A DNA stretch of 64,000 nucleotides. It comes from Rheinheimera oceanensis. Its GTDB lineage: Bacteria > Pseudomonadota > Gammaproteobacteria > Enterobacterales > Alteromonadaceae. The stretch spans positions 620,001-684,000 of the forward strand of contig NZ_JAGPNM010000001.1 of assembly GCF_018831085.1 (NCBI RefSeq), given 5' to 3'. Below, in pieces: positions 16,957 to 25,161 of the stretch (positions within the stretch are counted from its first letter, which is position 1; each line of letters starts with the position of its first letter). The notes beneath the pieces were generated by a model, which saw only the letters and a program-made list of their open reading frames with translations, did no database searches and had not been told where the DNA came from. A program made the translations under genes and the position numbers.

Positions 16957-19271
16957 CAGAAACTATAACTAATGGCCAGTTTGGCATAACGGCCAGGTTC
17001 GCTGTAACGCTGCAGGCCGGTACCGTCAGCCAGAACACCACCTCGTGCGCCACTGCCTACCCAGTTGGTAACAAAACGCACCCTTTGCCATTGGTAGTAT
17101 TCTTCGTCGAACAGGTTATAAATGCCGGCTCTCAGCTGCCAGTTTGGTGTCAGGTCCAGTGTCGCCATCAGATCAACCACGGTGTAGCTGTCGGTCAGGT
17201 AAGGCTTTGCTTCAAAAGAGCTTTCTGTTGAGTCATAGGCGTCTTTGGCTTTTTTAGCCGCACTGTGGGTTAGGTTCGCAGTAACATTCCAGTTAGCTCC
17301 GTCGTAGCGAAAGCCCAGCACTGCTGAAGCCGGGTTAATGCTGCGTAGCGGGTCACCGTTTTCTTTCTCACCCTCGTTATACGAATAAGCCAAACGTGAG
17401 CTAAAAGCGCGGCTAATGCGCCAGGCGGCTTCCAACTCCACACCTTTTACATCTGTTTCGCCAATATTATCAATGGTGTTGTACTGGTTACCCTGCGATT
17501 CTGTGCAAACACCACGGCTACAGGTTTCGTACACCACATCGGGGTTTTGTATCCGGGTAACAGTGTCAATCATATCGCTGTACTGATCTTTAAACAGCGA
17601 TACGCCAAGTAACAGATTGTCGGTTTGATAACGGTAACCGGTTTCCAGATTCAGGCTACGCTCGGCCTTTAAATCCGGGTTAGCGATACTGCTCCATAAG
17701 TCGTCTACAATAACACCCGTTGCTTGTTCAGTACGGCTGATCAGCGAGGTGGGGGAATACATTTCTGCTACGGTTGGCGCCCTAAAACCACGCCCGGCCT
17801 GAACCCATACCTGATGCGCCGGGGTTATCTGGTAGGTCAGGTTAGTTTGCCAGGTAAAAGCGGTGAAATCGACGTCGCCTACGGTTTGGCTGTCATCACT
17901 AAACTGCTCATCTAACTCAGGGCTGTACTTTAGCGAATCAAAGCGGCCGCCGATACGTAAAGTCCAGCGTGGATCAAACTTGATCACATCACGGGCATAC
18001 AGGCTAAGTGCGGTAACATCGGTTTTGGGCACCTGATCCGGATCAATTACCGGTGGGCTGGCCAGCTCATCTGTCTGGCCGATATAACGGCGGTCAACAG
18101 CAGAATATTCCACCTTGCGCCGCTCAGCTGAACCACCATACAGCCACTGCTGGTGCACAGTATTGCTAAACAGTTCCTTATCCAGTGCCACAGCCAGTTT
18201 CAGTTGTTGCTGCTTAAAATCACGATCTTCACTGCGCAGGCAAGGCGATACTTCACCATTTACTGCACCACTGCAGCCTGTGGTGAGCATGGTGGTTAAA
18301 CCATGAGTGTAATTTGACTGATAATCCAGCGTGGCATTTACGCTGTCGGCAAAGGCCTGAGCGGCCAGCCACTCATATTGCAGGCCAAAGCGTTTGCGTT
18401 CAATTTCATCGTCACCAAAGCGGGATAAATAAGTGCTGTCCAGCCTGGATTGGTTGTCCAGCTCGCTTTTTTGTTTAAAGTATTCGCCGGTCCAGCCCAG
18501 GCGCTGGCTATCCGTTAGCTGATATTGCAATTTGGCCAGAATATTATTGCTACTGTAATCCAGCGGATCGGCAATAATGCGCCCGGCACCGCTGATATTT
18601 TCACCAGAGCGGGCAGTTTCAGTTTCACTACCATCACGGCGGGTATACACCAATAAAGATTCCAGCTTGCCGCTGCGATTAGCCACAGTGCCGCTGAATG
18701 AGGTTTCGTCATTTGAGCCGCTAAAACCGGCAGACAAGCCAATATGGCTGTCATCACCTTCTGCAGTTAAATAGTCGGCCGGATCTTTGGTAACAAACAA
18801 TACCGCCCCACCTAAAGCGCCGCTGCCGGCGGCGATAGCATCAGCCCCTTTTACAATTTCAATTTGCTTTAGTGCGTCGATATCGACTCCGCCTCTGGCG
18901 GAGCGGAAAAACTCATAAGCAACAAAAGTGGGCGGGTCCAGCGTTTCACCCAGCGACAAACCATCTACAGTAATGGCTACCCTGTCGCCATCTAAACCAC
19001 GGATATTAAAGCCATTACTACCAAAACGCCCCATGTCGGTAGTGGTAACACCAGGCACAAAGCGCACCGCATCAGCAATATTTTGCGCTTGTTGCTGTTG
19101 CAGCTGCTGTGCGCTGAGTTGCTCGGTTTGTTTGCTGTTAGCCTGAGTTTGTGCCGGGGCCTGTGCGGTTACCGATACGGTATCCAGCTCTGGCGCAGTG
19201 TTATCCGCCAGTGCCTGGCCGGTAAAGGCGCCCGTTACTGCCAGCGCTAATAAAGTGTACTGCATAACCAT
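16956..19271 (-). CDS. TonB-dependent heme/hemoglobin-type outer-membrane receptor
   Basis: A 771-residue protein with a signal peptide ending QALA (about 22), a TonB box (LDTVSVTA), a plug domain (to about residue 170) and a 22-strand barrel ending in aromatic Phe (AISYSF). FRAPTVAEMYSPTS and NPDLKAERS correspond to the FRAP and NPNL boxes of heme/hemoglobin receptors, and the overall layout fits the hemoglobin/transferrin/lactoferrin receptor family. Between these boxes, where HemR-type receptors carry a heme-ligand His, I see none, so the ligand may differ. It is third in a Fur-box operon and is followed by its own tonB-exbB-exbD. Confidence 0.85.
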   Translation of the reverse strand: MVMQYTLLALAVTGAFTGQALADNTAPELDTVSVTAQAPAQTQANSKQTEQLSAQQLQQQQAQNIADAVRFVPGVTTTDMGRFGSNGFNIRGLDGDRVAITVDGLSLGETLDPPTFVAYEFFRSARGGVDIDALKQIEIVKGADAIAAGSGALGGAVLFVTKDPADYLTAEGDDSHIGLSAGFSGSNDETSFSGTVANRSGKLESLLVYTRRDGSETETARSGENISGAGRIIADPLDYSSNNILAKLQYQLTDSQRLGWTGEYFKQKSELDNQSRLDSTYLSRFGDDEIERKRFGLQYEWLAAQAFADSVNATLDYQSNYTHGLTTMLTTGCSGAVNGEVSPCLRSEDRDFKQQQLKLAVALDKELFSNTVHQQWLYGGSAERRKVEYSAVDRRYIGQTDELASPPVIDPDQVPKTDVTALSLYARDVIKFDPRWTLRIGGRFDSLKYSPELDEQFSDDSQTVGDVDFTAFTWQTNLTYQITPAHQVWVQAGRGFRAPTVAEMYSPTSLISRTEQATGVIVDDLWSSIANPDLKAERSLNLETGYRYQTDNLLLGVSLFKDQYSDMIDTVTRIQNPDVVYETCSRGVCTESQGNQYNTIDNIGETDVKGVELEAAWRISRAFSSRLAYSYNEGEKENGDPLRSINPASAVLGFRYDGANWNVTANLTHSAAKKAKDAYDSTESSFEAKPYLTDSYTVVDLMATLDLTPNWQLRAGIYNLFDEEYYQWQRVRFVTNWVGSGARGGVLADGTGLQRYSEPGRYAKLAISYSF

Positions 19272-19294
19272 GTTACTGTTCTCCTGAATGCGGC

Positions 19295-19909
19295 TTAGTC
19301 TGCTTTTTTGCCGGTCTGGCTTATTTGTTTGTCCAGCCGGGCGGCAAATTCTGCAACGTATTCGTCGTAACTCAGCTGGCCATCGCCATTGGCATCGGTA
19401 GCCGCAAACTGTGCAGCACGGCCTTTGGCATATTCTTCGCGGCTGATTACGCCATCTTTGTTGCTGTCGTACATCGCCAGCATGCCTTCAACAGAATGGG
19501 TGGTTGGCATTTTTAACAGGCGCTCGCGCCGGGGCTGTTCAGTGCGCTGTGCTTGCTGTTGGCGGCTTTGCTCTGCACGCGTTTGCTCTGATCGCGTGTC
19601 TTCGCCACGCGGCTCCGGTTTAGGATCGGCAGCAGATAACACGCCGTCTTTATTGGTATCCATCCGCTCAAAAGCTAAATCGCCGGAGCGGTTAAATTCA
19701 GCGCGGCTGATATAGCCATCTTCGTCTTTATCCAGCGCATTAAAGCGCACATGAGTCTGGCGCAAGTGGCCGGCACGCTCGCTAGCCAGTTGTTTTTGCT
19801 GCGCCTCGTTTAAACGCGGCAAATCGGAGGCCATCGTATTGCTGCAGGCACTCAGGTAGGCACTGCTTAGCGCCAGAAATAAGGTGGTATATAAATGTTG
19901 TTTGTTCAT
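19295..19909 (-). CDS. EF-hand calcium-binding lipoprotein
   Basis: A 204-residue protein with a lipoprotein-type signal peptide (lipobox LSAC near residue 22). It contains four EF-hand loops: DKDEDGYISRAE, DTNKDGVLSAAD, DSNKDGVISREE and DANGDGQLSYDE. The pairs are separated by an Arg/Gln/Glu-rich linker (about 95-130). It should sit on a membrane facing the periplasm and bind calcium. It lies between the DUF4198 protein and the heme-type receptor in the same iron-regulated operon. Its role there is unknown; a link to receptor stability or ligand capture is speculation. Confidence 0.88.
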   Translation of the reverse strand: MNKQHLYTTLFLALSSAYLSACSNTMASDLPRLNEAQQKQLASERAGHLRQTHVRFNALDKDEDGYISRAEFNRSGDLAFERMDTNKDGVLSAADPKPEPRGEDTRSEQTRAEQSRQQQAQRTEQPRRERLLKMPTTHSVEGMLAMYDSNKDGVISREEYAKGRAAQFAATDANGDGQLSYDEYVAEFAARLDKQISQTGKKAD

Positions 19910-19939
19910 CGGTAAAACTCCTGCTGTAACGGGTGGGCG

Positions 19940-20749
19940 CTATTGGGTAACTTCCAGCACAACACTGTAGCTGTAACTGTATTGCGGCACTTTGGCGCTG
20001 GCCGGAGCATCAGCGCGATAGCGGCTTAGCAATAAATAAGTACCGGCTTTTTCGGGTTTAAAGCTGATAATACCGGCGGCATCAGTTGTCAGTTGCTGCG
20101 TGATTTTTTCGTCATTGGCACCGGCTTCCACGAAGTACGCATTTACCGTCTGTTGTGCCAGCGGCTTGCCGTTAAACAGTACGCGGGCCCGTAGGGTGCT
20201 GTCGGTATAAAGATCATTAGGGTGGCTGAGAAACTCCAGCTCCAGTGCCTCGCCACCGGGTTTTAATGCGTTATGGCTTGGGGCGCCTTTGCTGACATAG
20301 GTTTCAGCCCGGGTTACCGCCTGAAAATGCGCAATAGATTTAGCCCCGGCCGGTAATGTGAAGTTTTCATCACGGCTGTTTTTCCGTTCACCATCTTGCT
20401 CGTAAGTATGAAATACCGCGCCGTAACGCAGGCCGGTGCTAAAGCGGTAAGTGCCGTCGTCGGTTAACCGGTGCTCTGCCGTGGTGCGGGTATGGCTGTA
20501 CTGCACCAGAGCCGGTTTAACTGACGTGCCAGCCGGTGTCAGTACACTGAACTGGCTGTTATCAAAAGCTACTTCGGGAATAAAAAAACGGTCGGCGAAG
20601 GCGGCATCCAGGCTTACCCAACCACCGCGGATCGGCTCAAAACTGTTGGGCTGTAAATACGGCACATGGGCTTGTACTACAAAAGGCGCGGCAATGCTGG
20701 CAGACAATAGCCCAGCAACAAAAATAGCCCGGTTAAGTGGCAACGACAT
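19940..20749 (-). CDS. DUF4198 periplasmic protein, first gene of the heme-uptake operon
   Basis: A 269-residue secreted protein (signal peptide ending VVQA, about residue 27) with the DUF4198 pattern. A mature N-terminus HVPYLQPNSF is followed by Ig-like beta regions and a late segment TDAAGIISFKPEKAGTYLLLSRY, typical of this family. Such proteins are often encoded beside TonB receptors and are proposed to help metal or heme uptake, but their biochemistry is not established. The mature N-terminal His could bind metal. AAGGGG gives a good ribosome binding site for the ATG at 20749, and Fur boxes lie immediately upstream. Confidence 0.82.
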   Translation of the reverse strand: MSLPLNRAIFVAGLLSASIAAPFVVQAHVPYLQPNSFEPIRGGWVSLDAAFADRFFIPEVAFDNSQFSVLTPAGTSVKPALVQYSHTRTTAEHRLTDDGTYRFSTGLRYGAVFHTYEQDGERKNSRDENFTLPAGAKSIAHFQAVTRAETYVSKGAPSHNALKPGGEALELEFLSHPNDLYTDSTLRARVLFNGKPLAQQTVNAYFVEAGANDEKITQQLTTDAAGIISFKPEKAGTYLLLSRYRADAPASAKVPQYSYSYSVVLEVTQ

Positions 20750-20757
20750 AACGGCCC

Positions 20758-20776
20758 CTTAATGATAATAATTCTT
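20758..20776. promoter_or_regulatory. Fur box 1 of the heme-uptake operon
   Basis: TAATGATAATAATTCTTATT matches the Fur consensus at most positions and lies 9 bp upstream of the DUF4198 start. Iron-replete Fur would block transcription of the whole operon through exbD. Confidence 0.8.
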
Positions 20777-20807
20777 ATTAACTTGCGAGCCGCACTTTAA
20801 TCTAACT

Positions 20808-20836
20808 GAGAATCATTTGCAAATGATAATTGATCT
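20808..20836. promoter_or_regulatory. Fur box 2 of the heme-uptake operon
   Basis: Contains the perfect 16-bp palindrome ATCATTTGCAAATGAT (20812-20827) extended by GAGA on the left and AATTGATCTT on the right, giving overlapping GATAAT-type Fur hexamers. It is about 50 bp upstream of box 1, suggesting two Fur dimers or arrays on this promoter. Confidence 0.7.
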
Positions 20837-20884
20837 TATTTGGATAACTTAACGACAATAGCAAAACAATAAACATGCGGGCAG

Positions 20885-20910
20885 AAAAAAGCCGGGCTAT
20901 AGAACCCGGC
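20885..20910 (-). terminator. Intrinsic terminator of the oligopeptidase gene
   Basis: Stem GCCGGG/CCCGGC with an 8-base loop. On the minus strand it is followed by six T. It lies 21 bp past the oligopeptidase stop codon. Confidence 0.85.
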
Positions 20911-20931
20911 TTGGTAAGGTGTTGTAGCAGC

Positions 20932-23052
20932 TTATTCGGTTTGTCCCAGCAGGTTAAGAATAAAGGCATACTCCTGCGCGTACTCGGCTAAGCGTGAAAA
21001 GCGACCAGATTTACCGCCGTGGCCGGCCTCCATGTTGGTTTTAAACAATAATGGCTGGTTGTCGGTTTTAAGCGTGCGCAATTTAGCGACCCATTTGGCC
21101 GGTTCAAAATACTGCACCTGAGAATCATGCAAGCCGGTGGTGACCAGCAGTGCCGGGTAAGCCTGCTTGCTTAGCTGATCATAGGGCGAATAAGACAGCA
21201 TATAATCGTAATAAACTTTTTGCTTTGGGTTGCCCCACTCGTCAAACTCGTTGGTGGTAAGCGGAATGCTTTCATCCAGCATAGTGGTAACCACATCAAC
21301 AAAAGGCACATGCGCTATCAGTGCCCGGTATTTTTCCGGCGCCATGTTTGCTACTGCGCCCATCAGCAAGCCACCGGCACTGCCGCCCATACCAAATACT
21401 TTATCTTTGGCGGCGTATTTATTGGCTACCAGATAATCGGTTACCGCGATGTAATCGGTAAAGGTATTAATTTTTTTCAGCAGTTTGCCATCTTCATACC
21501 AGTGGCGGCCCATTTCCTGGCCACCACGGATATGAGCAATAGCATAAACAAAACCCCGGTCAACCAACGAAAATACGGTAGAGCGGAATGACGGATCAGA
21601 CGAGCTGCCATAAGAGCCATAAGCATATTGGTACAAGGGTGCAGTGCCGTCGGCTTTAAAGCCTTTTTTATACAATAAAGACACCGGTATTTTTACGCCA
21701 TCGGCGGCGGTGGCCCATACGCGCTCAGTGGCATAGTTGTTTTTATCAAACCCACCCAGTACTTCGGTTTCTTTTAGCAGCTGTTTTTCACCGGTTTTCA
21801 TATTCAGCTGATACACACTTTGCGGTGTGGTCAATGATGTATAGGTGTAGCGTAACCAGTCGGTGTTTTGCTCCGGGTTGGTTTCAAAGGTGGCAACGTA
21901 GGCCGCTTCATCTGATGCGACATAAAAGGCTTTATCGGGAGTGTTCCATGGCATTACTTTAATACGCCGCAAACCATCGCTACGCTCGCTGATAGCCAGA
22001 TAATTGTCAAACGCTTCAAAGCCATCAATAAATACTTTCTCATCATGCGCGACCAGCGGTTGCCAGTTGTTGCGATCACCCAGCTTAGCGGTTTCTACTG
22101 TCATTAAGCGGAAATTAGGTGCATCCCAGTCGGTATTAATAATCCAGCGGCCATTAAGATGCTCGGCCGTATACTGAAAATCACGCTGGCGCGGAGCGAT
22201 AACTTTAAACTCGCTTTGGGGCTTGCTGGCATCCTGTACCCGTATTTCGCCAGACACAGTACTGCTGGAGTAAATCATCACATACTTGTCGTCCAGCGTA
22301 TTGCCCACCCCCATGTAAAAGCTGTTGTCTTTTTCTTCATATACCTGGCGGGCACTGGCAGGATCATTACCCAGCGTATGTTGCAATACCTTAGTGCTAA
22401 GCAGGGTTACCGGGTCGTTTTTAATTACGTACAGCGTTTTGTTATCCTGCGCCCAGGCCAGGCTGCCGGATAAGCCGGTAAGCTGATCAGGTAAATCCTG
22501 GCCGGTGCGTAAATCACGTACTTTAAGGGTGTATTGACGCCGGCCATTAGTGTCTTCCATGTAGGCCAGCAGGTTTTGGTCCGGGCTTACCTGCCAGTTA
22601 GCTACCTGATAAAAGTTTTTCCCCTGCGCCAGTTTGTTCACATCCAGCATAATCTGTTCGGTGCCGTCTTTTAACGACTTACGCGCAAACACCGGGTATT
22701 CCTGGCCGGTTTCAAAACGACGGTAATAGCTGTAATCACCTCTGTTGTAAGGTACTGAGCTGTCGTCCTGTTTAATACGGCCGATAATTTCATCTGTCAG
22801 TTTGCTGGTAAGCGGCTGATATTTGCTGGCATAGGCTGCAAAGTAGTCATTTTCCTGCTGCAGGTAATCCAGCACGGTTGGCGAGGTGCGGCTGTCGTCA
22901 CGCAGCCAGTAAAAGGGGTCTTGCCGGTCGCCATTGGGTGATTTAACAGTATAAGGTTGTTGTACTGCTACCGGTGCGGCAGGCTGGGTAGCGTGAGTCA
23001 GGCCGCTGTTAATCAGGGCAGTAAATAATAATGAATAAAATGTGGTTTTCAT
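20932..23052 (-). CDS. ptrB: Exported oligopeptidase B (S9A prolyl oligopeptidase family)
   Basis: A 706-residue serine peptidase with an apparent signal peptide (ending about residue 21, THA), unlike cytoplasmic E. coli PtrB, so probably periplasmic. An N-terminal seven-bladed propeller region is followed by the catalytic domain. YAYGSYG is the conserved S9A segment, GGSAGG carries the nucleophile Ser, the Asp is in TGLHDSQV and the His in EAGHGG. It cleaves short peptides after Arg or Lys. FYWLRDD near residue 47 is another S9A hallmark. The gene is single and ends at a strong terminator. Confidence 0.9.
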   Translation of the reverse strand: MKTTFYSLLFTALINSGLTHATQPAAPVAVQQPYTVKSPNGDRQDPFYWLRDDSRTSPTVLDYLQQENDYFAAYASKYQPLTSKLTDEIIGRIKQDDSSVPYNRGDYSYYRRFETGQEYPVFARKSLKDGTEQIMLDVNKLAQGKNFYQVANWQVSPDQNLLAYMEDTNGRRQYTLKVRDLRTGQDLPDQLTGLSGSLAWAQDNKTLYVIKNDPVTLLSTKVLQHTLGNDPASARQVYEEKDNSFYMGVGNTLDDKYVMIYSSSTVSGEIRVQDASKPQSEFKVIAPRQRDFQYTAEHLNGRWIINTDWDAPNFRLMTVETAKLGDRNNWQPLVAHDEKVFIDGFEAFDNYLAISERSDGLRRIKVMPWNTPDKAFYVASDEAAYVATFETNPEQNTDWLRYTYTSLTTPQSVYQLNMKTGEKQLLKETEVLGGFDKNNYATERVWATAADGVKIPVSLLYKKGFKADGTAPLYQYAYGSYGSSSDPSFRSTVFSLVDRGFVYAIAHIRGGQEMGRHWYEDGKLLKKINTFTDYIAVTDYLVANKYAAKDKVFGMGGSAGGLLMGAVANMAPEKYRALIAHVPFVDVVTTMLDESIPLTTNEFDEWGNPKQKVYYDYMLSYSPYDQLSKQAYPALLVTTGLHDSQVQYFEPAKWVAKLRTLKTDNQPLLFKTNMEAGHGGKSGRFSRLAEYAQEYAFILNLLGQTE

Positions 23053-23243
23053 GGTTTTGCTCTGTTGTACCGTTAACCGCTGAAATTAGCATGCAGCGGT
23101 AAACAACTCTATTAGCGATGGTTTAAAAAAGTGTAACCGGGTGTTACATAGTCTTCAGCTATGTAGGCTTTAGCTGTTGGCTATTCACAAACGTCTGATT
23201 TTAGGCTATTACTTGTAAGTTTTCTAATTAACAGGATCAGGTT

Positions 23244-23426
23244 ATGGCACTAATGACAGTTGAGCAGGTTGCAAATCTGCTTGGCGTACAAACAACAAGA
23301 GTAGAGCGATTGGCACGGGAAAATTTGCTGATTGCTGCTAAGACAGACAGCGAAGGTAAGCCCTTGTTTAATGAAGAGGATGTAAAACGCTATAAAACGC
23401 TGGCTGAACGTTTAGGTGGTTTGTAA
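23244..23426 (+). CDS. Small helix-turn-helix DNA-binding protein (excisionase/MerR-like)
   Basis: A 60-residue protein that is almost entirely one winged-helix-type domain: MTVEQVANLLGVQTTRVERLARENLLIAAKTD, then PLFNEEDVKRYKTL. This matches the HTH_17/excisionase pattern. AGGATCAGG provides the ribosome binding site for ATG 23244. No integrase or other phage gene is near, so it looks like a stand-alone chromosomal regulator or architectural protein. Its last 15 bp overlap the end of the convergent kinase gene. Targets unknown. Confidence 0.75.
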   Translation: MALMTVEQVANLLGVQTTRVERLARENLLIAAKTDSEGKPLFNEEDVKRYKTLAERLGGL

Positions 23427-24308
23427 CTTTAAAGCCGCTAAAGCTTGTACCTGCTGCTGCCAATAGTTTGCCTGTGTCTGGCAATCTGGCAGCGCCAGAT
23501 ACCACAGCCAGCAAAAACCGCTGTACAGCAGCTTAGCTGCAGGGAGCTTTTTATCTAACAATTTTTTATCTAACAATGTTGCCAGCTCACTATGTTGCCG
23601 TAAGCGGGCATAATCTGCCAGCATTTGCGCTTCGGCTGTTTTATCTAAGTTAAAATGCAAACTTATGGCGGCTAAATCCAGGCTGCTGTCGGCCTGCTGG
23701 CTGTACTCAAAATCAAGTAACCACAATGCATCAGCGGCCCAAAGCAAATTCCCCTGATGTAAATCCAGATGACATAATACTAAATCAGGCGCCAGGCTGC
23801 TAAGCAGCTGTGCGGCCTGCTTCACCTCAGCCAGCACAGCTTTGTTAATTTGGCAATCTGCTGGCAGCGCTGCCAGTAGTTGTGGTAAATAGGCTACATA
23901 ATCCAGGGTGGTAGTTTGCACCTGTAACTGATGAAACTGTGCCAACACAGATAGCAAAGCGCTACCGCCATGGCGGGCATAATCGAACGGCTCGGCGCCG
24001 CGGATATATTCGCTTAACATCACCTGATAGTGGTTATTTAAACACAGAGGCGTAGCGGCCAGCCCTTTGGCAGCGGCGGCATGCTGACAACGTAGCTCCT
24101 GCTGGCGGCATACGGTAGATTCTGCCGGATAACAGCGCAACACGTATTCGCCCTGCACTGTTTTTACATAGTAACTTTGGTTACTGGCGCCATGAGACAG
24201 AGCCCGCACCTGCAACGGCGGCTGATCAACAAAAAACTCCAGCCGCTGGCATAAGCGGGTTACATGCTCAATCTCACTGCCGGTTGCTGCTGATAATGAC
24301 TGCGCCAA
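23412..24308 (-). CDS. APH/choline-kinase-fold kinase, probable thiamine kinase
   Basis: A phosphotransferase of the aminoglycoside/choline kinase fold. The catalytic loop HLDLHQGNLLW and the metal-binding LLDFEYS follow the family's H-x-D-x-x-x-x-N and D-F-E pattern. It is the last gene of the TPP-riboswitch operon, so it most likely phosphorylates imported thiamine, as ThiK does. The start is uncertain: the frame has no ATG near its beginning and overlaps pnuT. The TTG at 24308, giving 298 residues, is a reasonable choice; an ATT just before EHVTRL is another. The frame reaches 24419, but those extra residues look non-coding. Confidence 0.8.
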   Translation of the reverse strand: MAQSLSAATGSEIEHVTRLCQRLEFFVDQPPLQVRALSHGASNQSYYVKTVQGEYVLRCYPAESTVCRQQELRCQHAAAAKGLAATPLCLNNHYQVMLSEYIRGAEPFDYARHGGSALLSVLAQFHQLQVQTTTLDYVAYLPQLLAALPADCQINKAVLAEVKQAAQLLSSLAPDLVLCHLDLHQGNLLWAADALWLLDFEYSQQADSSLDLAAISLHFNLDKTAEAQMLADYARLRQHSELATLLDKKLLDKKLPAAKLLYSGFCWLWYLALPDCQTQANYWQQQVQALAALKLQTT

Positions 24309-24889
24309 ATAAAGAACCCTGCAATAGCGATAACCGTATACAGCATAAACAAGCCGGTAAGGAAATACAGATGTTTTTGTGCATAAACGAAAATTGATAC
24401 GGCGTCTATCACCACCCAATACAACCAGTTTGACACCAGTTTGCGTGCTACCAGCCAGGTTGCCATTACACTGAACACTGTGGTTTGCGCATCAATATGG
24501 GCGAAATCGGCCTGAGTATAATTTGCCATAAAGGCCCCCAGCACCACTCCGGCCGCGGCAGTAATACCAATTAACACCGCATGGCGCTGCCAGGGCCACT
24601 CATACACCGGGCCGCGCTGGTCCGCAGCACTTTGACGTAACTGCTGCCAGCGCCACCAGCCATATAACGCCATAGCAGCGTAATACAACTGTAGCAAGGC
24701 ATCAGATAACAGTGCCGACTGCCACATAACATGGGTAAACAGCACGGTACTTAACAGCGCTGCCGGCCAGCACCACAGGCTTTGTTTTAATGCCAGAATC
24801 ACATAAGCCAGCGCCAGCAGCGTTGCTGCCAGCTCAAGGCTGTGCATCAACTGCCACTGCGCCATAGCCTGTGTGATCAGCTCGTTCAT
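24260..24889 (-). CDS. pnuT: PnuC-family vitamin transporter, thiamine type (PnuT)
   Basis: A 209-residue membrane protein with about seven helices and PnuC-family features (WWRWQQLRQ, and NWLYWVVIDAVSIFVYAQK, the conserved W-x-x-D helix). PnuC proteins carry nicotinamide riboside; the PnuT branch carries thiamine and is found behind TPP riboswitches, as here. It would bring thiamine across the inner membrane, and the downstream kinase would trap it as the phosphate. Its ATG overlaps the stop of the thiamine-binding gene (ATGA). Confidence 0.88.
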   Translation of the reverse strand: MNELITQAMAQWQLMHSLELAATLLALAYVILALKQSLWCWPAALLSTVLFTHVMWQSALLSDALLQLYYAAMALYGWWRWQQLRQSAADQRGPVYEWPWQRHAVLIGITAAAGVVLGAFMANYTQADFAHIDAQTTVFSVMATWLVARKLVSNWLYWVVIDAVSIFVYAQKHLYFLTGLFMLYTVIAIAGFFIWRSHYQQQPAVRLSM

Positions 24890-25134
24890 GGCCGTAAATC
24901 ACCGTGAATAAACTTAACGACAAACACCACCTTGCCGTACTGCTCAAATGACCATTTGATGCAGGCCTGCAGTGCCTGCATCACTGCATCATAATCACCA
25001 AATAACTGGGTACTCATGGTGTTGGTCAGCACGGTTATGCCCGGGTATTTATTCAGCTCGGCAATAAAACCTTTTATCGGCGTAATGTAATCGTCGGCTA
25101 ACGGATACTTACTGATTTCAACAGATAATTGCAT
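24886..25134 (-). CDS. YkoF/MTH1187-like thiamine-binding protein
   Basis: An 82-residue single-domain protein. MQLSVEISKYPLADDYITPI, the GITVLTNTMSTQLFGDYD segment and the final VVFVVKFIHGDLRP strand match the thiamine-binding YkoF/MTH1187 fold (ferredoxin-like; it forms dimers or tetramers). It has no signal peptide, so it is cytoplasmic and may buffer or deliver thiamine to the kinase. It lies between the outer-membrane receptor and pnuT in the riboswitch operon. Confidence 0.82.
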   Translation of the reverse strand: MQLSVEISKYPLADDYITPIKGFIAELNKYPGITVLTNTMSTQLFGDYDAVMQALQACIKWSFEQYGKVVFVVKFIHGDLRP

Positions 25135-25161
25135 AATGCCCTCCTTAAATAATCAATCGCT

